In this document: piece after piece, positions 54,845 to 64,000 of the stretch
Layout of the letters: each line of letters opens with the position of its first letter
How positions within the stretch are numbered: position 1 is the first letter of the stretch
DNA from: Mesostigma viride
Taxonomy: Eukaryota; Streptophyta; Mesostigmatophyceae; Mesostigmatales; Mesostigmataceae
Reading direction: 5' to 3'
Length of the DNA stretch: 64,000 nt
Assembly (NCBI GenBank): GCA_009746045.1
Contig: RPFO01000199.1
Span: forward strand, 294,501 to 358,500
Made by a program: the position numbers and the translations under genes
The notes under the pieces: model-generated
What the model was told of the DNA's origin: nothing
Databases searched by the model: none
What the model saw: only the letters and a program-made list of their open reading frames with translations

Positions 54845-56828
54845 GGGGCAGGGGTGTGCTCCCGCTGCCAGTGAAGATGGTCCCCCCGCTCGACCGCAGC
54901 CGCCTGCGATCCAACCGCAGGCTGCAGCGCGCTCTGCGTGCCAGAGCAAGGCTGCGGTGTCAAGAGCGGGCCACAAGGGGCCTGAACTGGCTGTGGGGCA
55001 GGACCCGGGAACGGTCCGGTGGACCGGCGGTGCAGCAGCAGGCTATTACTGCGAGCCCCTGCACCGTCGCCCAAAGGGCCGCCCTACAAGGGATGGAGGA
55101 TGCTGCCCGCGTCTACAACCGCCGGCTTACCGCCGTAGCGGAGGCGACAGACACGGGGGACGCAGAGCCCGCGCCATACGGGCCGGGCGGTCAATACGAA
55201 ATTATTGACCCGGAGAGGCTGGCACTGCCAAAAGGAGGAGCTGCAGGTAGTGTCAAGCTGCTGGACTGCCTGCCGGAGGCATGGCAGAGGACGTATGAGG
55301 ACATAAACAACATTCTACAAAGATGCGACGCGGAGGCGGGGGCGTGGATGCGGCGGGGCCGGGTGTCTCATGGTTGTGCAAGCGATGCGGCGTACGCACG
55401 ACTGAGCATCAGGCTGGCGGAGACGCGGATGATCGAGTACAGTGAGGAGGCGCCGCCTGTGGTGAACGGCTGTTTTGCCGTCCCCAAGAAAGACCCCGGG
55501 GTTGTGGAGCCCAGCGAACGACGAGCGGTTTATAGGGAATATGGTGCCGTGCAACCGGCGCTTCCTCAAGCCGCCTACCTGTTACCTGCCTAACTTGGGC
55601 GAGGTCGCTGAGCTGAGTGTGGGGGCGCCATGCTATTCGGGCAAGACAGACCTTGACACCTACTATTACCGGTTCGAGGTACCTGAGAGCTGGCGCCCCT
55701 ATTTCTCGCTGCCCCCCGTGTGGTCCGATGAGGTCGGCCAGCTGGGACGACGGCGAAAGTTGTACCCCAGGTTCCGGGTCCTTGTCATGGGCTGGAGCCA
55801 CTCGGTGGTCCTTGCACAGGTTGCCCACCTGCACTGTCTCTACGGGGCGGGAGTGCTCGATGCCAAGAGAGGGCTGTCATATCCCATGCACTTGATGGGG
55901 GTGCGCACAGTGCGCGGGGATGGCATGGACCGGCTGGAGTTGGTGGAGAGCGCGGCCAGTGCAGCGTGGCGGCTGCTGCCGGAGGATCCCCCACATCCCG
56001 CTCAGCTGGTCATGATCGATGATCTGGGGGTCACCCATGGGCGGAGCGCGGAGGAAACCAACGCCGTGCTCACCAAGGCGTGCGAGGAGAGCTACGGTCC
56101 CAAGGGGTTGGTGGTCAACGAGAAGAAGGTGGAGAGAGCTGAGGAGGGGCGCCCGGTGGAAATCTTGGGGATTGAGTTCTGCCAGGACGGGTCCATGCGG
56201 CCGAGCGCGGCCCGGATGGCGGCCTTGGTGCGCGACACGCGAGCTCCAGGCTGCAATGGACTTGGCCCCGCTGGTGCATGCGCAGCGCGACCAGCCCCTG
56301 AGCTGCACCGTGGTGGCCACTGATGCGTCAACCCACGGTTCTGGGGTGGTGTACAGCCGGTGGGAGGCGCCTGCGGTGCGTGGCCTGTCCAACTGTCGGG
56401 AGCGAAAGGGCTGGAAGACGCTCTGTGTGGACTCTGAGACGGCCAGCGTGGAGCGCACAGGGGAGATTGAGCACCGAGCCATGGCAGCGGCGCAGTGGAG
56501 GACCGCTCTTGCCCACCGGTGGCTCGATCCCTCGGCCCACATCAACGAGAAGGAGATTCGTGCGGCTGTGCAAGGGATCGAGTGGGGCCTGCGCTCACAG
56601 GTTCACTGGCAGAAACGTCACGTGCGGCTGGTGGACAATTCGGCAGTTGTCGGTGCGCTCGTCAAAGGGCGTTCGTCGTCCTACCGGCTGAACGCCTGGT
56701 GCCGCCGGGCGATCGCGCTAGGGCTGGCCAGCAACACCCGCTACGACTGGGTGTATGTGAGGTCGGAGCGCAACCCGGCCGACGCGCCCAGTCGTGGTCG
56801 ATGGGTGCGCAACCTCACTGCGGATGGT

Positions 56829-56852
56829 GACGTGGAGAGCAATCCGGGGCCA
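56829..56852 (+). other. 2A-type ribosome-skipping motif, newer copy
   Basis: Encodes DVESNPGP in frame, preceded by NLTADG. Codons are GAC GTG GAG AGC AAT CCG GGG CCA. It separates RNase H from the recombinase; the skip would fall between the last Gly and Pro codons (56849/56850). Confidence 0.88.
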
Positions 56853-57780
56853 CATGGGCGGCAGGAATTGCTGGAGGCCACTGTGCAGCCCAGCACGCTA
56901 GCTGCATATCACCGAGCGCTGAGGGCGTACGTGGAGTATGGTCAACCCCTCGCTCCCGTGGCCAAGACGGAGGCGGAAGGCGTCTTTTGTGAGTGGCTGG
57001 TCAGTGTGTATGAGGAAGGGGGAAGCCGGACCATGGTTGTGCGCGCATTATGCGGGCTGCAGCTGTACTTCCCCAACGAGATTAAGGGGTGGTACGAGGC
57101 GCGTCGCTTGCTGGCCGGCTGGGCGCGACGATTTCCCGTGCAGAGCCCTCACCCCGTCCCGTGGCAGCTACTGTACCTCGTGGCAAACATTCTTCGTGCA
57201 CAAGGCTCGATATTAGCTGCCTGCTGCTGCATCATTGTTTTTCAGCAATACTTGCGCATCGGAGAAGCGTTCAAGCTTCGCGTGGGGGACGTGGCTCTGC
57301 GCGGGGACTTCAGCCTGGGGCCCAGTAACCAGGGTGCGCTGCTGCTACGCGACCCCAAGACAGCCAAGGGCCAGGCCCAGGCAGTGGTGGTTGTTGAGCC
57401 CCTTTCACTCACGTTGCTTGGCGCCCTGTGTGCTGGGCGGGCGCACGAGGAGCTGCTCTTTGGCGCACTCAGCTACAGCCGTTTCTTGCGGCGGTGGCAC
57501 GCCGCCTGGGACCTCCTTGGCTTGCGGGGGATGTTTTCACCCTACAGCATGCGCCACGGGGGGGCCACCCATGACTACCTGCGCGGGGTACCAATCGCGG
57601 ACATCCAAAAGCGTGGCCGGTGGCGCCAGTTTTCGTCCGTGGACCATTACGTGGGGCTCCACCGCGCCCTGCAGGTGCGGGTGCCCCAGGTGGTGTGGGA
57701 CCTCGCGGGCAGACTGCCCCCCGTGACTGGCGTCGTCACTTTGGGCCGTAGATTTCGGCAAAACTTCGGTGAGGCGCACT

Positions 57781-57796
57781 CTAGCGGACACGCTAG
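57781..57796 (+). other. Hairpin near the end of the recombinase gene
   Basis: CTAGCG-GACA-CGCTAG, a 6-bp stem with a four-base loop, close to the ORF end (stop at 57816-57818). Related hairpins with compensated stems follow the recombinase gene in the older copy. Confidence 0.65.
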
Positions 57797-57885
57797 GGCT
57801 TCACCAGCTGGAGGGTAAGGATGTGCCCTCCCATGGCTCCTGACGCGGTTTCCAAATGTACGGCCTGCGGCCAGGTTGGAGATGC

Positions 57886-58031
57886 GGGTCAAGTGGAAGC
57901 GGCGGCCAGGGACTGCCAAAAAATATTTTATGTCTCTCTGTCTACTAAGTCCGGTCGGCTTCAACATATAGTGTAATAAACAAGTTCTGGTGCCCTTCAA
58001 CCAGAAGTGGACCTAGGCAATGCACAGTGGA
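57886..58031 (+). repeat. B1 repeat of YR retrotransposon
   Basis: 146 bases, from GGGTCAAGTGGAAGCGGCGG to GCAATGCACAGTGGA. Contains TGTAATAAAC near 57971, a TGTAA poly(A)-type signal. Differs from B2 by about one base (CTAGGC versus CTAAGC). Confidence 0.85.
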
Positions 58032-58540
58032 TGATTGATCTTACGATCGGGATTCCCTGATTTTGCCTGGGGGAGCGGAGGGATGGAGGTGCGCCGCTAC
58101 CTTGGAGGCGCTACACCGTTGCCCAGTGGTGCAAGTCGACATGCGGGAGCCAAACGGGGTGGCCACGCCCTCTCTGGAGGGTCTGACAGCCTTGGATGGG
58201 CCTCAGATGTAGTTCGAACTAGTTCAAAGTTAGTACAGGTAGTTCAAACTAGTTCAAACGAGTTCAATCTACTTCAACTAGTATCCAGGGACCCTCAAGA
58301 TATGCCAGGTGGTTGCTGAACGGTTCTGGCATGACAGAACATGTGTGACATCATAAAAATGTAGTACAATGTTGAAAAAAGTAGTATCAGGGTCCTAGAT
58401 CTGGTACAGTAGTATTCTGAGGTCATTCTTACATGGAGCGCCGCGCCAGCGGGGCGCCGCACTTGCCTGTGTCACGGATGCAACGTTGATGCGATGTATT
58501 TCAAGGTGGTGATGGCTGCCAAGCCAGCTTATCAGTTTTC
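58032..58540 (+). repeat. A2 repeat of YR retrotransposon
   Basis: Second copy of A1, directly abutting B1; the B1/A2 joint corresponds to the circle junction expected for split-repeat elements. Confidence 0.85.
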
Positions 58541-58574
58541 CCCACCCACCCACCCTTTTCTGTTTTGTCTTGGG

Positions 58575-58720
58575 GGGTCAAGTGGAAGCGGCGGCCAGGG
58601 ACTGCCAAAAAATATTTTATGTCTCTCTGTCTACTAAGTCCGGTCGGCTTCAACATATAGTGTAATAAACAAGTTCTGGTGCCCTTCAACCAGAAGTGGA
58701 CCTAAGCAATGCACAGTGGA
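58575..58720 (+). repeat. B2 repeat of YR retrotransposon
   Basis: Second copy of B1, ending GCACAGTGGA at 58720, the right border of the element. A 34-base pyrimidine-rich spacer (58541-58574) separates it from A2. Confidence 0.85.
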
Positions 58721-59434
58721 AGCAGACTCCTGCGCAGCAGTTGGATCCATACCCAGCGTCCCAGTAGGGAGGCCAACTCATGGTAGCTTGCACGTCCCCG
58801 GGCCAGCACCGCCTCGGTGTCGTGGACCAGGAGGGCCAGTCGCTTCGCCGACGGCCACAAGCTCCCATCTTGGTGAAACTCGATGCCCAGGATCTCAACA
58901 GCTTGACCTTCCCGCGCCCGCTCGACCTTTTTCTCATTCACCACCAGGCCAGCTGGCGCGTAGCACTCGGTGCATGCGCGGTCCAGCAGCGCGTTCGCCT
59001 CCGCTGCGCTGCGCGCGTGTGTGGTGCCCAGGTCGTCAATCATGACCAACTGCGTCGGCCGAGAAGGGTCCTCGGGCAGCAGCTGCCAGTCAAGTTCGGA
59101 GGCCCCCACCAACTCCATCCACTCCCGTCCTCCCTCACGCACTGTGCGCACCCCGAGCTGATGCATCGGGACGCTCACACTCAGCCCGGGGTTCAGCTTC
59201 CCCGGCCCAAACAGGGTCTGCATGTGCGCCACCTGCGCCAGCAGGACCGAGTGAGACCACCCCATCACCAGAACACGGAACCTGGGATAGAGCCGGCGGC
59301 GCTCCCCGGGCTGGCCGACCTCGTCCGACCAGACTGGGGGCAGCGCGAACCACCCCCGCCACTCCGTTGGCACGGAGAAGCGGTAGTAGTACGTCTCCAG
59401 GTCCGTTTTGCTCGAGTAGCTGGCCCTAAGCACA
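58721..59434 (-). pseudogene. YR retrotransposon reverse transcriptase (older copy, 5' part)
   Basis: Minus strand, truncated at 59434. Motif A SSKTDLETYYYRFSVP, motif B VMGWSHSVLLAQVAH, motif C VMIDDLGTTH, then LVVNEKKVERA, EILGIEFHQDG, and the connection segment YHELASLLGRWVWIQLLRRS, which the newer copy has lost. The coding continues at 52558 beyond the newer insertion. The IDD catalytic motif is shared by both copies, so MIDD seems a family trait rather than damage. Confidence 0.8.
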
Positions 59435-59534
59435 CCTGGAATTGTACTACATTTTTCAAATTGTACTTCAGTTTTGAAAGTTGCATTTTCATGCATTTAA
59501 AGTTTCAACTAAAGTCTTTGAGGAAAAAAAAGTT

Positions 59535-60290
59535 CGTCGGCGGCCGGCACACCGGCACACCGGCACACCGGCACACCGGCACACCTCAAATTGCATGTAT
59601 GCACACACCTTTGCACATGCAATTGTTATCCATGGGATTTATGTAGGTGGATGGGTCATGCAAGGGTTACCTAGATGCTCATGACACCGTGGCACCGTGG
59701 CATCGTGCCACCGTGCCACCGTGCCACCGTGCCACCTCAAAAGTTGCATATAAACACACATATTTGCACATACAATGGTTATCCATTGGGATTTATCAAG
59801 GGTAATGGGTCATGCAAGGGTTACCTAGACATGCTCATGACACCGTTGCATCGTGGCATCGTGCCACCGTGCCACCGGCACACCGGCACACCGGCACACC
59901 GGCACACCGGCACACCGGCACACCGGCACACCGGCACACCGTTGCACCTCAAATTGCATATAAACACACACCTTTGCACATGCAATTGTTATCCATGGGT
60001 TTTATGTAGGTGGATGGGTCATGCAAGGGTTACCTAGATGCTCATGACGTACACCATGGCACCGTGGCATCGTGCCACCGTGCCACCGTGCCACTGTGCC
60101 ACCTCAAAAGTTGCATATAAACACACATATTTGCACATACAATGGTTATCCATTGGGATTTATCAAGGGTAATGGGTCATGCAAGGGTTACCTAGACATG
60201 CTCATGACACCGTGCCACCGTGCCACCGTGCCACCGTGCCACCGTGCCACCGCGCCACCGTGCCACCGTGCCACCTCCACAACGGTATGA
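59535..60290. repeat. Minisatellite: CACCGGCACA and CCACCGTG arrays in a larger unit
   Basis: Short arrays of CACCGGCACA (59553-59585, 59873-59945) and CCACCGTG (59690-59735, 60060-60100, 60210-60270) alternate with a conserved 140-base unit containing 'gcacatacaatggttatcc' or similar and 'gggtcatgcaagggttaccta'. Four larger units, starting near 59587, 59738, 59948 and 60101. Confidence 0.85.
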
Positions 60291-60467
60291 AAGTGCCAAA
60301 AAATGCCCTTATAAGCCCTACATGGAGCAAATTGAGTCCAAACATGCTAGATATTGGTAGGCAGCATGTCCAGGACACCAGTAGAAGGAATTTGACTTTC
60401 CAGAATTTTCCGACATCGGTTGGTCTATTTTTGGCATGTCTATTTTTAGCAACTTTCCAGATTTTAA
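60291..60467. other. Short unassigned stretch
   Basis: Unique-looking; ends at the TTAA (60464-60467) of the next element. Confidence 0.4.
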
Positions 60468-62361
60468 GGGGAGGGTCCCATGGAATTGTATCAAAACTGA
60501 AGCCCCCTAATAACTACAGAAATGCAACTGACAACCACTGAATGATGTTTGGGGACCATAAACATGATGTTTGGGCATGCATACCACCACTTGTTGGGGG
60601 TACTACCCGCAGCCATACACCGGCTATGAGCTAAAAATAGAAAAAAACGCTGTCCGGGGCACATCTTGCCCAGACCAGTGGGAGAACCAGTTGCATGAAA
60701 AAAGTAATACCCATATAAAAATGTCATGGGACATGGTTTCTACCTAATTGGATCAACAAAATCAGCACATCCCTTTGAGTTATTAATTTTTGGGCCAAAA
60801 ATACGCTTTTTTAGGCGGGGCGCCCCCATACACACTCATAACACATCAATTAGGCCTAAAAAGTAATAGTCGAATTCTGTCATGACCATAGAAGGCACTA
60901 CCAAAGTTTGGTGGCATTCTGAGCTCAGCTGTAGCAGTTATTAATTTTGGCAGTTGGCCACCTGTGCAGACGCTAAGGAAGGCATTAGTGAGTATTAAGG
61001 CACACTAACACTTCCTATGCCATCCAAAAGGCTCCTGACCATGCCCAATTCGACCACAATGTACAAGGAGGTGGCTGGGCACGTCATGTGCCCTTGCCTT
61101 ACCTTGACACGGGCAACCTGTTGCGTGTGTGCACAACAATGAGGCAGGTAGCTCTACATGCCTAGCCGACACTTCTAAAGCATATTCCAGGTTTATGGTG
61201 TGGGCATCATCCCAAAACCAAGCTCAAACACACCCTAGAAAGCCATATCCACTAATTGCCCAACAAGGGTAACAACAGACAGTCCACAGAGAAAGCAGAA
61301 TTGTCATACATGCTGATTGCCAAGGCTTCTCACCATGGTTACCTTGCCTTGCCAGCATATGAATTAGGGCTCTCCCATTTTAGTGGGAGAAAGGCCGACA
61401 AGACAACCATAACCCCTACCTACGTGCAGTTCCACCCATGCAGTATGCCCCTCAGAAAAACCACTGCCACCTTTCTTTCCAGCGCAATTGTTTGGCAAGA
61501 AAGAAACTCAAGCTTGTGAGCCTCTAACCACAATGAAGCCTCTGCTAAGAAAGGCCGCGTCAATATTCACACAAAACTGAGTGCTGTTAGCAATCTCCTT
61601 CCAAGAAACCACTCAGCAAATCCCTGACAACTTGACGATATGCCACGGTCGCGCTTTGACACGTCCCAGCCATGCAACGTACATAAAAACCACTGAAAGG
61701 TGCCAGGAATCTGGCGATGCGCAGCACGGAATGGCATTATACCTGGCGCTAACTGCACGGAAAAAAGCCGAAAACTTGCGTTGATAACCCATCAAGGAAG
61801 CGAAACATTCATAGGGTCACGTTGATCACACGATCGTACCATTACCGGCATTGTCCTTCGCCCAGCGGCGCAAGAAAGAACAACCTTCCATGGAATAATA
61901 AGACGCGCATCCCGCGAGCCTGGAGAGTGTCTTACCGATCATGACGGAAATCTTGCCGAAACCCAGCAAATTTTTTAAATCTTTACCAATAACAATTTAA
62001 ACGCATCCTTGACGCTAGGTAAAGCCCATAAAACCTGACAATCACCGCCGCCAGCGTGCATTCTAATTTATTCCTCTCGACGAAAACATCAGATTGGACC
62101 CCCGTGGCGATGGTCATCAATAAAATCATCGACACTGCAAAAAACGCGAACTCCGCTACGAAGTAGTATCATTTACTCATCGTCTTTAAGATTCGCTCAG
62201 TTTCTCTGCATTCCGCGAGCTATCTTTTTCTACTCTGCCTGAAAGCACGTCGCCATGGCCAGCTCCGGTAGGGGTGCGCGCACCGTGCACCACTTTTTCA
62301 CGGTACGGACGGGTACCGCGAATTTTTCGGCGCCAAAAATATTCGCGCCGGGACCGTCCCC
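60468..62361. mobile_element. P3-c TTAA-flanked element
   Basis: TTAA at 60464-60467 and 62362-62365. Termini read inward: GGGGAGGGTCCCATGG and GGGGACGGTCCC. It aligns in the same orientation with P3-a (for example 60585-60660 with 37290-37355, and 62250-62355 with 41125-41230). 1.9 kb, no transposase visible. Confidence 0.75.
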
Positions 62362-62379
62362 TTAATATAAACAAATCCT

Positions 62380-62870
62380 CATAATCGCTTCCATCGCTGG
62401 TGCTTCCATCGCTGGTTCATTATCCCCTACATGTAAAGACCATCGGGCATTCTGGAGTACAATTTGGTGGTGTGCCGGTGTGCCGGTGTGCCGGTGTGCC
62501 GGTGTGCCGGTGTGCCGGTGTGCCGGCCAGTGATTGGCCCGTTGCTGATTTGCTGACATGCAGCCTAATAAAAATTGGCCGCAAATTCGTCCGGTCGCAC
62601 GTGGGCACAAGATTTGCGGCCAATTTTTACTAGGCTGCATATCAGAAAATCAGCAACGGGCCAATCACTGGCCGGCACACCGGCACACCGGCACACCGGC
62701 ACACCGGCACACCGGCACACCGTGCCACCACCAAATTGTACTCCACCGGTGTGCGGCGTGGGACACAACAACAACAACAACAATGGCGGCGTGCCACCAC
62801 CATTAATTTTGTACTCCGTGCCACCACCATTTGGTCTTTACATGTAGGGGATATCGGAAAGCACCAGCGA
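62380..62870. mobile_element. Foldback element with CACCGGCACA in its arms
   Basis: Arms 62395-62590 and 62605-62868 are inverted: CATCGCTGGTGC, CCCCTACATGTAAAGACC, GGCCAGTGATTGGCCCGTTG and GCAGCCTA.TAAAAATTGG pair across. Each arm holds a GGTGTGCCGG or complementary CACCGGCACA array, the minisatellite unit found 3 kb to the left. The right arm has an extra ACAACAACA and a repeated CCACCACCA segment. Confidence 0.75.
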
Positions 62871-63103
62871 TGGAAAAGGACGCAGTAGCCCCACCAGACA
62901 CAATGGATCCCGGCCATGAACCACCGGGGCAAGAGAACCAGACAAAGGATACAGGCCCTGTATCCGTGACAGGTGTAGATGATGAAGAAAGGAAGAAAAT
63001 GCAAGCGGCCGTGTATCACAGGGGCGCAGTGAATGAACTTGAGAGAATACTTGCCTCTGGTGCTTCGGATGATGAAGCCGACCGTGTCACTGGGAAATCT
63101 GAG
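62870..63103 (+). CDS. Possible first exon, unrecognised protein
   Basis: ATG at 62870 gives MEKDAVAPPDTMDPGHEPPG, an acidic, disordered-looking N-terminus, then DDEERKKMQAAVYHRGAVNELERILASGASDDEAD (in part). After GKSE comes GAG|GTAAAT, a fair splice donor; without splicing the frame ends within 12 bases. No domain recognised and no second exon found in the window. Confidence 0.35.
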
Positions 63104-63142
63104 GTAAATTTATGACAGGGGAAATCCGGCTGTTATTTTACT

Positions 63143-63297
63143 AAAGGTATATTACAATAAGTGCAGTTCTTGGCGTTTGGAATCATGACATTGCTTGTGC
63201 TATTGCTCTTGAATTGCATTTTACCAAAGGAATATTACAATAAGTGCAGTTCTTGGCGTTTGGAATCATGACATTGCTTGTGCTATTGCTCCTGAAT
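63143..63297. repeat. Tandem duplication, about 88 bp
   Basis: The segment 'atattacaataagtgcagttcttggcgtttggaatc...' occurs at 63148-63213 and 63231-63297 with one or two differences. Confidence 0.85.
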
Positions 63298-63514
63298 TTA
63301 AGTGCCCGCACCCCGCCGGCGCACCCCGGCGAACAAGACAAAGCGCACCGTTACCCCCCTAGGCCCATCGCTGCCGTCGCCGGGCGGCACGTTGGGGAGG
63401 CGGCTCCTTCTCCCTTTTCTGGTGTCTGTTGCATCATTTTGAACCCCTGACCAACGGAGGCATGTTAATGAACGAGTGGATGCATGCATGAATGAACGGA
63501 TGCATGAATGATGG

Positions 63515-63562
63515 GGGAAGGGAGGGAGGGAGGGAGGGAGGGAGGGAGGGAGGGAGGGAGGG
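63515..63562. repeat. GGGA microsatellite
   Basis: About 11-12 GGGA units. Confidence 0.95.
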
Positions 63563-63583
63563 AAGGCATGACTGTGTGTGTGC

Positions 63584-63752
<169 letters not shown>

Positions 63753-63757
63753 TGGTT

Positions 63758-63921
63758 ATATGGGTGGGTGGGTGGGTGGGTGGGTGGGTGGGTGGGTGGG
63801 TGGGTGGGTGGGTGGGTGGGTGGGTGGGTGGGTGGGTGGGTGGGTGGGTGGGTGGGTGGGTGGGTGGGTGGGTGGGTGGGTGGGTGGGTGGGTGGGTGGG
63901 TGGGTGGGTGGGTGGGTGGGG
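63758..63921. repeat. GGGT microsatellite
   Basis: Uninterrupted GGGT array of about 41 units, directly after the GCGT array. Frames reading Gly/Trp/Val or Pro/Thr/His are artefacts. Confidence 0.97.
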
Positions 63922-64000
63922 AAGGTGTGCTTTTTATTATGATGATTAGCTAAGTTACGTGTGTGTTGTTGATGTACATGTTGACGTTGTATCATGGGCG

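Larger units (their letters stand above)
54877..57818 (+). pseudogene. ORF2 polyprotein RT - RNase H - 2A - YR (newer copy)
   Basis: ATG at 54877 begins a basic linker, then reverse transcriptase: NGCFAVPKKDPG (finger), a frame change (1 to 2) near 55500, NMVPCNRRFLKPP, motif A KTDLDTYYYRFEVPESW, motif B VMGWSHSVVLAQVAH, motif C VMIDDLGVTH (MIDD instead of YxDD), then LVVNEKKVE and EILGIEF. Near 56243-56250 about 60 residues (RT thumb/connection) are missing against the older copy, shifting to frame 3. RNase H follows (VVATDASTHGSG; INEKEIRAAVQ; VRLVDNSAVVG; ERNPADAPSRG), then DGDVESNPGP (2A), then recombinase with LRIGEAFKLRVGDV, YSMRHGGATHDYL, KRGRWRQF and DHYVGL (nucleophile codon 57648-57650). 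Confidence 0.8.
52559..58720 (+). mobile_element. Complete YR retrotransposon with split direct repeats (PAT/Ngaro type)
   Basis: Layout A1 (52559-53072), gag-like ORF, RT-RNase H-2A-recombinase ORF, B1 (57886-58031), A2 (58032-58540), B2 (58575-58720). A1/A2 and B1/B2 are near-identical direct repeats, the split-repeat arrangement of PAT- and Ngaro-type DIRS-like elements, which integrate a circular intermediate by recombinase and make no target duplication. It interrupts an inverted older relative between its RT and RNase H; joining 58721 to 52558 on the minus strand keeps the older frame, so the insert is exact. Frame breaks and a deletion (below) mean this copy is not autonomous. Confidence 0.85.

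Noticed and set aside
59535-60290. CRISPR-like appearance of repeats and spacers
   Set aside because: Repeat units are directly adjacent minisatellite units without unique spacers, in a eukaryotic context.

Overview
The window reads as nuclear DNA of a eukaryote, most likely a chlorophyte green alga. The support is indirect. The one clean host gene has a GT-AG intron, GC-rich exons and a TGTAA element after its stop (the usual green-algal poly(A) signal). A complete tyrosine-recombinase (YR) retrotransposon carries the same TGTAA in its repeat. Long G-rich hexanucleotide arrays are common. Other microeukaryotes are not excluded. No operon, CRISPR array or prokaryotic gene organisation is seen.

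Most of the window is nested mobile DNA. From 1 to 7 kb there are 5'-truncated LINE ends (called here LINE-A and LINE-B), ORF1-only 'half-LINE' elements and a TTAA-flanked DNA element (P1). 7-11 kb is mostly non-coding, with a C-rich tract. 11.59-13.80 kb holds the only clean host gene, a two-exon membrane sulfotransferase. 14-17.4 kb holds LINE relics and the longest half-LINE. 17.9-19.8 kb is a copy of the TTAA element family R carrying two CACTA-like MITEs, followed by a roughly 175-bp satellite. 21.3-24.2 kb (minus) is an unrecognised gene split by a 1038-bp palindrome. 24.36-26.06 kb is a full P1 element. 26.4-28.7 kb is an inverted-repeat region around a broken hAT transposase fragment. 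29-31.7 kb is hexanucleotide arrays.

At 32.4-35.7 kb there is a three-level nest: an R element, a LINE-B with a reverse transcriptase, and a second R in the LINE tail. At 37.2-43.5 kb two P3 elements lie head to head, with element E inserted in one. At 44.2-49.5 kb a retroelement tail is split by a LINE-A, which is itself split by element F. At 49.7-59.4 kb a complete YR retrotransposon (52559-58720, with split direct repeats A1 ... B1-A2-B2) sits inside an older inverted relative. 59.4-64 kb holds minisatellites, a third P3 copy, a foldback element and three microsatellites.

The most notable system is the YR retrotransposon family. Its polyprotein is reverse transcriptase, RNase H, a canonical 2A-type ribosome-skipping octapeptide, then tyrosine recombinase. 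Both copies keep the octapeptide exactly, although five of its eight codons differ synonymously. A second theme is interplay between families. LINE-A, LINE-B and half-LINEs share a 3' hairpin and TTAA-rich tails, and TTAA-specific DNA elements land in those tails. Palindromes just inside the ends of the TTAA elements change sequence but stay self-complementary.

Limits: family borders were found by eye and may be off by several bases. Superfamily labels (piggyBac-like, CACTA-like, DIRS/Ngaro-like) rest on termini, target-site duplications (TSDs) and motifs, not on database searches.
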